Source: Humulus lupulus
Lineage: Eukaryota > Streptophyta > Magnoliopsida > Rosales > Cannabaceae
Direction: 5' to 3'
Length of the DNA stretch: 64,000 bases
NCBI RefSeq assembly: GCF_963169125.1
Contig: NC_084797.1
Span: 102,325,868 to 102,389,867, forward strand
Every line of letters starts with the position of its first letter. Positions within the stretch are counted from its first letter, which is position 1. Under the pieces are notes generated by a model. The model saw only the letters and a program-made list of their open reading frames with translations. It was not told where the DNA came from and made no database searches. Position numbers and translations under genes: made by a program. Below are positions 33,869 to 46,757 of the stretch, piece after piece.

Positions 33869-36187
33869 TGTAACGACCCAAAATCACTAATAAGGCTTAA
33901 GGGCCTTGATTAGCGTGTCAGGAGGACATAATTGGTATATGTGTGATTAAATGGTTAAATGCATAATTAATATGATTATATGAATATGTGATATGCATGT
34001 TTATAAGTATTAAATATGCACGTGGGCCATTTCTAGATTATAAGGGCATATTTGTAATTTTGGCCCGTTGAGGGCATAAATGTGATTATTTGTGATAAAT
34101 TGTTGATAACACATTATTATATGGATATATTTGCAGTATATGGATTGAGATGTTCCTAGTGAGCGAATTAGCGAAATAGTCACAGCAGGGTTTCATACCC
34201 GGCTCGGGGGGAGCCTGAGGGTACTTTCTGGGAATTTAGGGAATATTTGGGATTTATTGAGTAATGAATAAGTATTTGGGAATTACTTATAATGACGAGA
34301 TTAACTGGTAAATATTATGAACATTTGAGGAATTAGCGAGAATTGGGGAAATGACCATTTTACCCTTAGAGCAACTTAAGGGCTAAGTAATATATGGGAG
34401 CGCAAAATAGCCTTTTTAGGGGTTAAATGATATATCTCCTTTGATTATAGAATTATCTAGAAATTACTTGGAAGCTCTCAGCTCTTCCTTTCTCCCTCCC
34501 TCACGATTTTACTCTCTCTCTCACTTGTGTTTTGAAGCTAAGGGAAGAAAATGGGTTGATTGAAGGTTAGAGCTTGACGAAGTTCAGCTGGGGATTAAGT
34601 TGGTTTTGAGTTGGTTCAAGCTGAGGAAAAGCTTAGGAAAACTCTATGGGAAAGGCCTTGAAAAAAAAATTGAAGCAACAACCCAGGGAATTCAGCTAGG
34701 GTACTGGAGAATTGAGTTGTAATTGAGGTAAAATTCTAGATCTTCATCTTTGAGCTTCTGGTTGGATTTAGATAGAATTATAGGTGCTTGGTTAGTTATG
34801 ATTTGGGTGATGATTTCCACTGAATTGGGGTATTGATTTTAGTATAATTGTTAGGAATTTTATGATTAAAATATTTGATTAAAGGTCCAAACCCGTAGCT
34901 AGGCTTGGTTGTGATTGGGAGGTTCTTTTGAGTTTGAATTTTGGGAAAATTGGCTGGGAGAAGTGTGAAGAAAACCCATAATTTATGGGTTCGAAGGGGG
35001 GGCGCCATGACCTAGCTCAGGGGCATCGGGACGTGTGTGCCCATCAGGCCCTAGGTGTGCTCTCTGTTTGGGAGCGCGCTGCGACCTTGGGGGGCAAGTC
35101 GCGGCCCGCCTCCCCTTGAGGATTGGGGGTATTGCCTCTGACTTGGGGGCAAGTCGCGACCCTTGGGGCCAGGTCGCGACTCGCCTAGGGATTTTTTTTG
35201 CCTTAGGTTGGTTTCTAGGTTTGGTAAGGCTCGGGGGCTTGAACCTAGGCGCTCGGGACAATTTCTACTACCCGATTTAGTAGAAATTGAGGTCCCGAAG
35301 GCTAGTTTTTATCTCCTAAGTATTTATTTGGATTAGAAGTTGACGATTACCCATTGGCCATTGTGACTAGGTTTATCGCCAAGGTTCAGGACTTAGGATC
35401 ATGCTCGGGACCATTCTATTATCTTCACTCGGAATTCAAGTTAAGAAAACTGCACTCTGCGTGGTTGTGAACGAGACTAGATTCCCAATTATTGGTTGCA
35501 TGTAATATGTGTTTGTAAGATTGATTTGTCATACAAGAATGACCGGCCTAAGGGATTCGGGGCTAATGGTAAGCATACTGAGCGCGGCCCGGCCTAAGTG
35601 AACCGGGGCCAGCTAGGTCGACAAGGGGCTCGGCCTAAGGTTGCCAACCCTGATTACTTGAGATTATGTGATTTCCATTGATTAATTGAATATCTGTACT
35701 CAGTTTTATGTTTATATGAGATAAGCTTGATTGAATATCCTTATTGCTACATGAGATTGTTGTTTTGGTTTTCTTGCTGGGCCTTGGCTCACGGGTGCTA
35801 CGTGGTGCAGGTAAAGGCAAGGGTAAGCTGGATTAACCATGAGTTGGAGAGCTCTGGGGGCGAGGTGTACATTGTCAGCTGCTCGTCCACCACGACCGAG
35901 AGAAAGTATAGGGACAGAAGCCTAAAACTTGTATTTTTCCATTAGAATGGCCACTGATTGTATATAACTTTTTGAGAGTTTGTAAATTGACACTTAAACC
36001 CTGTTTTTGAGATCCCATGTACCAAACATCTATTTTAATGAAAAATTAACTGTTTATGATCAAAATATTTTAACCCTAATCCAATTGTTGACCTTAGGAT
36101 CACATTTTAAATAAAATGGCTTGATTAGCAAGTCATGCACTATTTTAACTACACAGTGTAACGGTCTTGGTTATCCAAGGCGTTATA
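33869..36187 (+). repeat. 5' LTR of element D (old Ty3/gypsy)
   Basis: Opens TGTAACGACCCAAAATC and closes near GGCGTTATA (the final CA has drifted to TA). It is followed by GGTATCAGAGCGG, a methionine-type primer-binding site with its first base altered. About 2.3 kb. Much of it matches the solo LTR at 36733-38596. It contains a GC-rich patch (35030-35200) with repeated TCGCGAC. Confidence 0.8.
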
Positions 36188-36732
36188 ACTAGGTATCAGA
36201 GCGGTCTAGGTTTAAGGGTTCCTGAAGACTGGCTGGACATGTACACTCACCACTAAAGACAAGCTCGACTCAGGGTTTGGTAATTGTATATATGTGATTA
36301 TACGCTTAAATGTTTGAATAGGATATACATGGTTTACTACATGATTCATAGGGAGTATGAGATACTGATAGTGCTTGGCCCTTGACTATTGTGTAATGAT
36401 ATTGAGGCGTGCTTATTAGCATTGATGTTGCATGTGAGTGATTATTTGAGTGATTGTTTGCATCTTGATTGCTTGTGTTTGGTTGGGTTCCAATGGTGGA
36501 CTATGGAAAGAATGTTACCCTGTCATCATTGTCAGACCGCCGAGTTGTTGATTGCAGATAAACTTGGATAACTATGAGTCCAAGGCAATCGAAAGGACTA
36601 GCTAACACAGGGTCTGAGGCTAGAGATGATGACCAGGGCCAGAACCCTCCACCAGCCCTTGAGCAGATACTTGCAGACATACAAGCCTAGTTACAGAGCC
36701 AAGAAGAGCAGATCCGTCTTTTGAGACAGCAG

Positions 36733-38596
36733 TGTAACGACCCAAATTCGCTAATAAGGCTTAAGGGCCTTGATTAGCGTGCCAGGAGGGCATGATGGGA
36801 TTTATGTGTGATTTTATGAGTTATATGCATGATTATGATTTAAAGCGTGTTATATGACTATTTGATTATTTGAGATGTATGACTATGTATATTAGTATGC
36901 ATGTAGGCCCGGATTGTGTTAGAAGGGAATAATTGTAATTTTGGCCATGTTGGGCATAACTGTATTGATATGTGATGATTGTTGAGACCACATTGTGATG
37001 TGGATATATCTGTGATTTGTGACTCGAGACGATCCCAGTGAGCAGTCTAGTGGAAAGTCGAGGCAGAGATTTATACCCGGCTCGGGGCGAGCCTGGGGTA
37101 TAAATAGGAAGCTAATGAGTATATTGGGGTTTATTTTGATATCGAGGAATACTTATTTGGTGATTTATCAGGTGTTGGAAAGCAACGGGAAAATATTAGA
37201 GACACTTGAGGATTAGCGGGAATTGGGTAAATTGACTAAAATGGCCCTACATGGACAAAAGGGTTTAGAATTAATAGGGAGGGCATTTTGGTCAATTGGC
37301 TTTCTAGAGATTGATTATTGGGGCTTTATACACTTAGTGGGATTTATAGAGAAAGTGTGTTGGCTGTGGAGAGAAAGAAAGAAAAGAAAGAAAAGAGAGA
37401 AAATAGAGGGGTTTTTTCCAAAGGATCGGTTTGGGGTTCTAGCACCTCTTCTCTTCAAATTTCTTGGGGCAAAGCTCAGTGGAGTGCTAGGATAGGCTAA
37501 GCATCAAGGATCTTAAGTTGGACTTGAAGATTTGGCAAGGATTAGCAAGAACACATCAATGTTTGAGGGAATTTCTGGGCAAGCTTTGAGGGAGAGCAAG
37601 CTAAGGAGGCCTAGGGTTGAATCAAGGTCGAAATTGCATCAATGGTGTGCGCTAAGGCTCGAGTGGGATCGTGCTCAAGGATTCAAGTGATCGAAGCTAT
37701 TGATTTGAAAGGTAAGAAAACTATAACACCCGTAGGATAGGGCATGGGCCCATGGTGTGATTGCGGGGCACGACCCTATATTGCATGATGAGATGATTGC
37801 AGGGCACGGCCCTATATTGCATTACATGTTAGGGTGTAGACTTAAATGAATTGATATTTGTTTGAATGTTGTTTGAGTTATACTATATGTGATTATAGTG
37901 GAATGATACGGCGCGGAGCCGAGAACGGCAATGGAGCCGAGAACGGCGAAAGGCCGAGAACGACAGCGGGGCCGGTAGTAACCCTTAGCACATGGGATGC
38001 TTATGGTCGGGGTAGGACCCAGTGGATACGTGTGATATCCCTACAGTGAGGACCGAGACCCCAGGCTGTGGTAAGGCTTCTGGGGCGGCATGGCCGTGTT
38101 TGCTTAGTCTAATGGTTGACCTGTTTATCTGTGGACTATCTGATATGATTAACTGTATAATTTGCATATGTTATGAGCTGCATGAGTTTTCTTGCTGGGC
38201 TTCGGCTCACGGGTGCTCTGTGTTGCAGGTAAGGGCATAGATTGAGTCAACCAACCATGAGTACGGAGAGCGTGAAGTGACGCGTACATGTTTGGCCTGC
38301 CCGACTGCTTTGGTTGGGGGTTTATGCGAAAAATGGCTGTAATAATCTATGATTTTTTTTTATAACTAATCAACTGTAAACTGATTTTAAGATGTAATTA
38401 GTTTTCAAACCTTATTTTGGGATCCCAAATGTTTATTACTAGATGTTTTAATGAAGAAACGCATTTTCAAAGATTACAGCCTTAAACTTTTGATTAGTCA
38501 CACTTTCGTTTTAAAAACCTCGGTTAGCGAGTTCTTTGCACACTGTTTTGTCTTAAAACTCACTTGGTAACGGCTCTAAGGAAGTAGGGCATTACA
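36733..38596 (+). repeat. Solo LTR inside the gag of element D
   Basis: Opens TGTAACGACCCAAATTC and closes GGGCATTACA. The duplication AGCAG flanks it at 36728-36732 and 38597-38601. It is related to D's own LTR but shorter (1,864 bp). No internal region is present, so recombination between two LTRs of a later copy probably left this scar. Confidence 0.9.
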
Positions 38597-39001
38597 AGCA
38601 GGCTCCGTTAGGGAGTGCTGCACCTGTTGTGCCACCTGCTGTGGCACCAGTTATACAAACACCTGAGGTTGGGAGCAGCTGGGAGCCTCTATATGAGCGG
38701 TTTAGGAGACACATCCTCCAACCTTTGAGGGAGGACCAGATCCACTGAAGGCTGAACAGTGGATGAGCACTACACCAAATACCCCTTTCCATAACATATG
38801 AATATAATGGTATTGAAAAAGTATTATGATACATCAAATAATAAAATAATAGGTGGGAAAAAAAATTGGCAGTACCAAAATTTTGGAGCCCGCATATTAG
38901 TAAAGTTATCTTCTACTTTTTACTTTTTTATTTTCCTCTACTTTTTTATTTCCAAACCTCTAAATAGTTTTCTAAGACACTTCTGACCATCCCTCAAGCG
39001 A

Positions 39002-39528
39002 TACCCAGTTAGGGTTTCAGTATCAGCCACCGTCTTCCTCTTCTTCTTCTAATAACAATGGTGATCCTGATCCTGAAACTTTTGATCTCGGTCATGGGGC
39101 GGTCGAGAAGGAGAAGGAAGAGGAGGTAAGCGGAGCTTCTATTCATCAGGAGCTTGTGAGGTTGGAATTGAAGGAGAACGAGGAAGAGCTGGTTCTGAAA
39201 CTGGATTTGGAGAAGAAGAAAGAAGAAAAAGAAGAAGAGAAGGATGAGGAAAAGGTTGTTGACATGGATTTGAGTGGAGAAGAAATGGGGAGCCGGAATG
39301 GAAGTGACGATGGAAATGAGAATGTGAATGAGGATGGGTATGGGAATGGGAGTGAGAACGAGAATGAAAATGAGGATGAGGATGAAGATGAAGATGAGGA
39401 TAGGAAGAGAGAAGTAGAAGAGAACGATGATGAAGATGGTGGAGTGGGAGAGAATAAGAGTGGAAATGAGACTGAAAATGGCAGTGAAGTAGACAATGGT
39501 AGCGGTGAGATAGATAAGAAGCTCTGAT
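39002..39528 (+). pseudogene. Acidic low-complexity coding fragment in the CACTA, origin unknown
   Basis: Open for about 175 codons to a TGA at 39526-39528. A Ser-rich start is followed by Glu/Lys heptad-like sequence ([14 protein letters not shown]) and a long Glu/Asp/Asn tail with repeated GNENEN and DEDEDED. There is no ATG at its head, so it is probably a captured exon. The composition is too simple to assign a family. The antisense Ser-rich frames are shadows. Confidence 0.4.
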
Positions 39529-39649
39529 TATCTCTGTAAGTCTCCTATCGTAAAAGAGAAACAAAGTGACTCTGGCCGAACTTGATGCTGGGCTTCTTCT
39601 CTTTAGATTGTAATTATCCTTTGCTAGGTATGCTTCTCTCTTTACTAAT

Positions 39650-39985
39650 TATTAATTAATAGGGCTGTTCATGAAATCCAGAAACCTAGGTCCCAAACCC
39701 CAACCAATCCAGACCAAACCGTCTGAGACCGCACCAAAAAAATCCGACGCTGATGGTCCGGTTATCCGGACCATTTTCCTTCACTGTGGTTTGGTCTCAG
39801 TCTCAGCATTATACTTGCCGGTTCAAACCGGACCAGACCGGTGATTATCATTTTTTTATACTATATATATACATATATGTTAAGAGAAAATAAACCCTAA
39901 ACATACATGCGCCTCCCTTCTCCCTCTTCCTCACACTCTCTCTCAATCACTCTCATTCTCTTCTAGTTCTCACTGTCTCACTCAC
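39650..39985. other. Short repeat-like segment in the CACTA (possible hAT end)
   Basis: Starts 'TAGGGCTGTTCATGAAA', like a hAT-type terminal sequence. It continues with multiple GGTCCGG/CCGGACC/CCGGTT motifs that could pair with one another, then a CT-rich stretch. No coding content. Confidence 0.3.
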
Positions 39986-40735
39986 AAATTGACGGCTACT
40001 GTAATGAGAAGTATGATAAGGGAAAAGGTGTTGTTGGCACCCAGCTTCTGGGTGAAAGAGCACAAATTATTCTAAATGAAGTTCGAGATTTGTCCCATTT
40101 TAATCGTATCCAATGTCTAGAGCATGTTGGTACTTTCTATATTCTTTGTGTTTTTGTAATATCTGTATCTTTTTGAAGTGTATTCCTTGTTAGAACTTAT
40201 AGTGTTACCTCTGTGAATTCTCACTTTCTCCCAAATAGGAGAACATTTCCAACCTATTATGCAGGGATTGGAAAATGCAAGTCATTCTGCTGCAATTGTC
40301 TGTAGCCTTCTAATGTTGTTTTGGTATGAGGCTAATTATAATTATTTGGTTATGTGGTGAATCAATACTATTAGTTCCAGTTTCCAATTTTATTCTTTTA
40401 ACGATCATGTTTATAGTCTTTTTTTTGTCATTTGTAGATTGCTGATGTTGCCCTGAAGGACTACATATCTGTTCACCTTGATAACAATCACGACAAGTTC
40501 AATTTTCTCATGTTAGCTACAATTCCCCATTTATTTTTTGTGTTTGCATCTTGTTCCTAAATAGTGATTTTTACTTTAATTGTTATGATGTGTTTTAATC
40601 TTTTCTTTTCTGGAATTATTGCGCTTGTTTTTTTTTTTCTTTTTTGTTTCTTGTTGTTTCCAGTTTTATGGTGCAACAATATTTTTTATTCATAGATCAG
40701 ACTTCAGTGTCTCCTTGATTATGCTTTATATGAAG
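39986..40735 (+). pseudogene. Captured fragment of RNA polymerase I second-largest subunit (NRPA2-like)
   Basis: Exon-like pieces lie at about 39995-40129, 40239-40297, 40438-40510 and about 40697-40735, with GT/AG-type borders. The first reads through GTQLLGERAQIILNEVRDLS, the second EHFQPIMQGLENAS and the third KDYISVHLDNNHDKFN. The last starts around DQTSVSL-like codons. The order and motifs match the lobe-region segment of plant RPA2 (NRPA2) as I know the family. It has no start, no catalytic domain and no complete frame. It keeps introns, so it was copied from genomic DNA rather than mRNA. Confidence 0.65.
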
Positions 40736-41561
40736 GTAAGAGCTTAATGGCTCTTTATTTGGAAATAAATTTTAGTACTTGAAATTTTTGTTAGTACTTT
40801 CTTTAAAATTACTAAAGAGATGTCAAATGAAAATATGAAATGAATAATGTGGCACTAGAATATTGAAATGCTAGTGTGGTAGTGAACAACTAGCAGAACA
40901 TGTTTAACTAATTGCTCTGTACTTGTTTTCAAGTAACATTCTCTATTAGTACCACTGCACTCAAAGTACTAAGTCATTTGCTCTAGAATGTTTAATTTCT
41001 CTGTACTCATTTTGAAAAGATACATAATCTACCAGGGAAAAGTATAAGATATAGAAACAGGGGACAATTTTGAATATTGAGATGAACCAATAGAGGGAAA
41101 TTTAAAATCTGTAAAGTAAACAGTCCAACATTAAAATGTTTGACAACCAAACCCCATATGTTGTTCGTTCACGTCTGCAGTACGAGAGACAGGCAGTGGT
41201 TCTAATAGCAGTACTACTCATTGAAACCCCAAGGCATCCCATACCTACATTCGAATCATCAGTAATAGTAGGAAGATCGATGTAAAGGCCATATTGTTAA
41301 ACTTTATTTAGTAAATGAAAAGCCATAATATATATATACAGATCGATCATCTTTAACTAAATTATAAGCTAGTGTGTATCATTACCTAACCCAATGGCTT
41401 TTGAACTTTTCATCAGTCTGATGCTTTTGCATGATTCTATGAACATTTTGCCTCATATTGATAACAAAAAATTAAAATAGAAATCTAAATTATGTGGAGG
41501 TCATGTCAAGTTAGATAATGTCTACTAGCAAATCTTAGCTAGTTTGGTATGGTCTCATTCC

Positions 41562-41762
41562 ATGGCAACTAATTTCCAAAACCAAAATGATGAAAGTATA
41601 ATAAATTATTTACTTGTTTTTGTGATTCTCATGGTGACTTATGCTCTGGTTTCGAACAACGTTGGGGTTAGGAGATTGGGTTCATATGAGGCCTTGGCCA
41701 CTGCTACTCCACTTGACCATAATCACATCCAGATAAAGTCCATGGCTGGCACCCAAGCTTAG
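41562..41762 (+). CDS. Small ORF with one membrane-spanning segment, unknown
   Basis: 66 codons from ATG to TAG. A hydrophobic stretch (YLLVFVILMVTYALV, residues about 16-30) is followed by a polar tail ending SMAGTQA. No family is recognised. It lies inside the CACTA between captured fragments and may be another captured exon, or chance. Confidence 0.25.
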   Translation: MATNFQNQNDESIINYLLVFVILMVTYALVSNNVGVRRLGSYEALATATPLDHNHIQIKSMAGTQA

Positions 41763-43159
41763 CCTTGGCCCCAGAAGTTGAAGAAGAAAGCTTAGAACTT
41801 TTTGTTCATTTCAAGTAAGTAAATAAGCTTCTTTTCTAAACTATTTTCCTTTAGAACTCAAATTTTGTATATAATATAGATTTAGCATTTGCCTATGTTT
41901 TTGTTATTGGATGATGATAGAAAATTGGTTGAGATTTCTGAACTTTCCATTTTCTATAGAACTCAATTTTTGTATATATATTTATATATTGGCTGAGATT
42001 TCTGAACATTCCATTTACTTTTGGTTCGAGCCATAGATCTATGATAAATAAATTTATAAAGGGCTATCAATTGTAAGAACAAATCTGAGTTTATAACCAT
42101 TTCTCAATGCTATGAACTAATCTGAGTTTATACATTATATATAGATTACAGTTTATGCAATCAGGGTGTTTGAATGAATGCCTCAATAGCGAATGACTCA
42201 GTAGATTTGTGTTGTTTATTATGTGTGTGATATATTGTTTTTTTTCTTCATTATTTATATATTTTCATAAATTTATTTGTAAGACATGATGTTTATTAAT
42301 GAAATCAAAGCAATTAAGTCTTGGGTGTAGGCTATATGGAATTAAATTCAAGTTAAATTTATGTCTCATGTCATATATAGGCTATTCCATATACTCTGTA
42401 GTCTCATTGAGTGAGGTTTTTGCTCTTAGACTGAGATGTCTGAGTATCAATGAGAGCATTTTCCTTTCAATATTGAGAAGCCCCTCTTCGGAGACTACTC
42501 TTTCACATATGCCTGTCCACCAAATATTTTTCTCATTCCTTATAGTTTGCATTTTATGGTTAATGTCTATACTTGATCTATCATGGCCCAAACTAGTACT
42601 ATTTGTGACATGGTACTTTAATTCAAGAGAAGTAAAAATTTAATACTTTTCCATGAAAACATGAATAAGTGCCATCAACAGTAAAGAAGAAGAGGTTTAG
42701 TCGATAGTTAATTAATATTGTACCTGTTTTATTTGTCTCTGCTGAAATAAAAGCAGGTTCTTATTCTCTGGTTCCATTGGAGTCTATAGCACAATTTGTA
42801 GAGACGTTGATATGTTGCATTGGGTTTTTTTTATGCACTTGGGTTGCACAGAATTTGTTCTGAATTATGCCAATAATATGCTATTGGGGTTGCTTTTCTG
42901 TGAAAATACATTAAGATATGTGGGATTGTGGCCTCTGTTTCAATGTGCAACATAAAGGTTCCTGCTCATATGTGCTAGAGATTATGAGCTCTTGATAATT
43001 GTTACTATAGTAGTAGATGAGTATTTTTCTTTATTTTGTCGTTGTTAAAAAAGTTGAGAGGCAACCAGAATATTTGTATTTCAATACCATGTGAATAATA
43101 GTTTTATTATACAGAGAATAACTAAAAATTAATCATTTTCCTCTTGTTCAATTTGCTAG

Positions 43160-43532
43160 GATGGTTCGTGCAATGGGCTACAATATTATGCTGCCCTGGG
43201 AAGGGACAAGGTACCCAACATCTCTTTTATTCGAGTTAAATAAAAACGCAGAGTGCAAAAGCTGTAATATAAAGGCTGTTTTCTTGGAATTTGTGAATCC
43301 TTCTTGTCTACCTAATTTGTAGCATGTTCTTTTATTTTTTATTTTTGTATGAAAATTATATTGAATATAATGCATCAAAGGAATCTGTACTCACTAAAAT
43401 CACATCTTATAATTTTGTTTTCCTATTAACTAAAAGTTGTCTTTTATTTGTCATTTTTCAGTTGGGAGCAGCTGCAGTAAATCTTGTTGCAGGAGACAAA
43501 CCTGCTGATGTCTACTCAGGAATAGCTGCCAG
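43160..43532 (+). pseudogene. Captured two-exon fragment of phage-type RNA polymerase (RPOT-like)
   Basis: Exon 43160-43210 encodes DGSCNGLQYYAALGRDK. After a 251-bp GT-AG intron, exon 43462-43532 encodes LGAAAVNLVAGDKPADVYSG and two to three more residues. This is the conserved polymerase segment containing a catalytic Asp (in DGSCNGLQ) of mitochondrial/plastid T7-like RNA polymerases. Exon borders and frame are intact, but only about 40 residues of some 1,000 are present. It cannot make a working enzyme; it could yield homologous small RNA. Confidence 0.8.
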
Positions 43533-45266
43533 GTATCTGTTACTTTCTCTGATTGTAATAACTATTTACAAGTTAGAGCTAATGATCTCCAACTTATAGT
43601 TGTCCCTATGATCATGATAAAGGCAAGTGATCATCCAAGAACAATCATGAGCTGAAGAACAAACAAGCAAACATATATAAGAATTTAACTTCGATCATTA
43701 TGTTTGATTTAAATTAGGTTATATTTTTGTTGTTGTTTGTCTTCTTTGAGTCTCGTTAACGAAGATGTAGATAGATTCTTTTTTCTTTCAAATCACGACT
43801 TATTGTTGTCAATCACAACTGAATTGATATGTTGCTCCTTTTAAACATAAAACTTTCTTTCTATTGTTTGGTTGCTGAGAGATGTGTTTAAAATGAAAGG
43901 AAATTTTTATTCACTGTTGTTGTGATATTTTAGGGAATCACATATTTTGGATACCTTTTTGGTTAATATCAATGTTATAGTTGGTAACTAATTATTTGAA
44001 ATGATAAATCATTTTGGAGATTTGGGTTGAGCATTTTATTTTATTTTTTTTTATAGTAAACACTGAATTTGATCACCAACACTCTTGATATTTGAGTCTC
44101 ATAACTTAAATCATACCAATGTATAATTTGACTCTGATTCTAGTAGTGTCATCATGCCAATGCATGATTTGATTTTGATTATAGCTTTATAGAACTAGTA
44201 GTAGCCATTTTCATGGCTCATATTCTGAGGGATATTTTTTAAGAGCTTTGCTTTCCTTTTAGTCATTACAGAGATAGCAAAACTAGGAAGTTTAAAGATT
44301 GATGAGATGTGCAAAGTATTTCCAAAACAGGGGAAATAAAACTTGTATTACTAGGCAATAGAGCCATCATTACTTAGTATGCGTGGCTCATATATACACA
44401 CACATATAATTACATGGGTATGTATAGATTAGAATGCTTTACAGCTTATGTAGCTGAATTAGTACATACTTATGGGAGGAAACTCTGATGTTTCCATAGC
44501 TAGAACTGTATAGTAATCTATTACAACAGATATATTTTAATTACCAAAAGTTCTCATGTTTAAGCTTAACTAAACTAGAAAACATAGGTATTTGAAAACT
44601 CTTGCTTATTAAATGAGTAGGACTTTCAAGTAGTTAATAGATCATATATATTTACATAGTCACAACAGTAACTTAAAATTGTCGGGAATGGGTTTTTTTC
44701 TTTCTTATATAAATGATTTCTAAACATGAGCTAGCTAGATTTGGCAGAGAAACCAGTTATGATCAGATCAGACCACCAAAGAGATGGTTGGAATATTTTC
44801 ATGGTTTGGTTTTATAGTACAACTTGTCTATTAAAGTTATAAGAAAGGATTTATGTTTATAATATGGCTTTTAGTACTCAGATCTTTTCCAAATTTACCT
44901 TAGTAATACATGTTATGTACATAGATACATAGATCATTTACAACTTAAACCTTTTCTGACCTACACATCTCTTAATCAGTATTTGGAGAGGCAAAACTTC
45001 CTATACTTTGAAAATATGTTGTTATATATGGTATTAACAGTGAAGATTACTTAGCTAGCGACGAGTTTTTGAAGCTGAGCTAGTACATAAAAGCTATAAA
45101 AGGCTTTTATCTTTTGTCGACAAGACATTTTAGTTTTGATGTCATGTCTACTCCTTCCTATCTTTGAGAAATGGGGTTGAAGTTGGTGTTTTTTTTAGTG
45201 TTTTTTGAGTATTATATGAAAGGGGTCTAATATTCTATTTCCCTGCACTGTTTGTTTATTTTACAG

Positions 45267-46757
45267 GTTAGACGACTTGGACTCTAGATTATCATCATCA
45301 TCTGATACAGGAGGGAGAAAGTGTGGATTTAATATAGACGGAATAGGTGGTTCTCGGCATGCTAGGGATACAACGCCTAGATCATTTAAAAAAGGGATGG
45401 TAAAGGGTTTTGAAGGACTAAAGTCATTGTTGATTTTTTAGCTGTGCTACCCTTACCACAGGTTTGAAGATCACTTCTGTTTTTTTGGGCCCATTTTGCT
45501 CTTAGTTGTTGCCTTTTATTGTTCATTTTGCATCTAATTTTGTTATCTATTTTCTGTATATTGCTTTAGAGTTCCTTATGTGTTTGCTACCAGTCTTCAT
45601 GTCTAACTTTTATTGAGTCATTTCTCTTGTACATGTGTTTCTGTGTATAAAATAAAAATCTATAGTACTTGCTAGTTCTGTGTAATTTTTGATTGTCAAG
45701 CTCTATTACTGGAAAAGAAAACATGAATTCTAATATAAGAACCAATACAAGTTTTTTTCTCTGAAATAGTTTAGTATATGGGCTTCTTTGTTGGCATTTT
45801 TAGGGATGAGGCTGCATTTTATTGCCTTTAGTATGGCCTTTTAACAAATTTAGCCCATAATCATTTCCTGCTTGCACTTGAAATGAAAGAAAAAAACTAT
45901 GTTTTGCCAATAATTATGAGATCAAGTAGAATCCATATCCATATCATCATCATCATCATCATCATCTTCATAGATTTTCCCCCTTTTTAGATATTGTCTC
46001 CATCTGTAGATTGTTGTAAAGTTTTAAATTGATCAATTATTTTAGAAAAGGGGCATCAAATTTAATTCTGGAGATTTTTTATGAAAGAACTACTGGAGCA
46101 GTTATTTTTTTTAGCTAAATGTCATTGTTAATAGTACATGCATCTGAAATATGTAATCAATTACACGCACACATATCGAATTTTATTTGTCTAGTAAAGA
46201 AGTTTCTGTCATTTTTGCAGGCAGGTATGCTTAGTTCTTATTACTTGAGTTACATTACTTAGCTGTCATCATCTTTGCAAGTACCTATATTTTTCTGTAA
46301 AATTATATTTTTTTTAGTACTCATTATTTTCCTAGCTAAATAGTAATCTGGGTATGGAGAAGTTTCTGCATTCAATTGATGTTAAATTTTCTTTCCACCT
46401 CTGTCAACCTAACTTCATGGATCCTTCAACTATTATTTTATTGAAACTTTGCATTGTTGATAGTTCTTTAATTGTTAAGATTTTTCTATTATAAAATGAC
46501 TACGAAGGTGGAGGTCTTGATTTCTGACTCCTTATCTATTTTTAATCTCTGCATATAGTGGTCTTGAGATATCTTCAACAGTCTGACGGGTCAGATGTTC
46601 TTCCTACAAAACAAGCATTGTTTTTCATTGTCTTACTCCAATATGTTCCCAGATTGCTTCGAGTGTTACCGTTAACTTCAGAATTGAATCGAATAGCCGG
46701 TGTGTTTGCTGAAACTGCTTGGGCAGGTGCTGCATACTATCTGCTATTGTACAAGAG
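45267..46757 (+). pseudogene. Captured fragments of a cyclic-nucleotide-gated channel gene (CNGC-like)
   Basis: Piece one (45267-45441) encodes an N-terminal CNGC region: LDDLDSRLSSSSDTG, CGFNIDGIGG and RSFKKGMVKGFEGLKS, then TAG at 45439-45441. Piece two (about 46556-46757) encodes a pre-pore membrane region: TKQALFFIVLLQYVPRLLRV and AGVFAETAWAGAAYYLLLY, then a GT donor-like border. CNGCs are plasma- or nuclear-membrane cation channels. The exons in between, the pore and the nucleotide-binding domain are missing, so this is a fragment with its introns. Confidence 0.8.

Noticed and set aside
39139..39564. His/Ser-rich minus-strand ORFs
   Set aside because: They are antisense shadows of the acidic GAN/GAA-rich plus-strand frame.
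42299..42643. 114-codon hydrophobic ORF in the CACTA
   Set aside because: T-rich sequence gives hydrophobic codons; there is no motif or splice context to support a gene.
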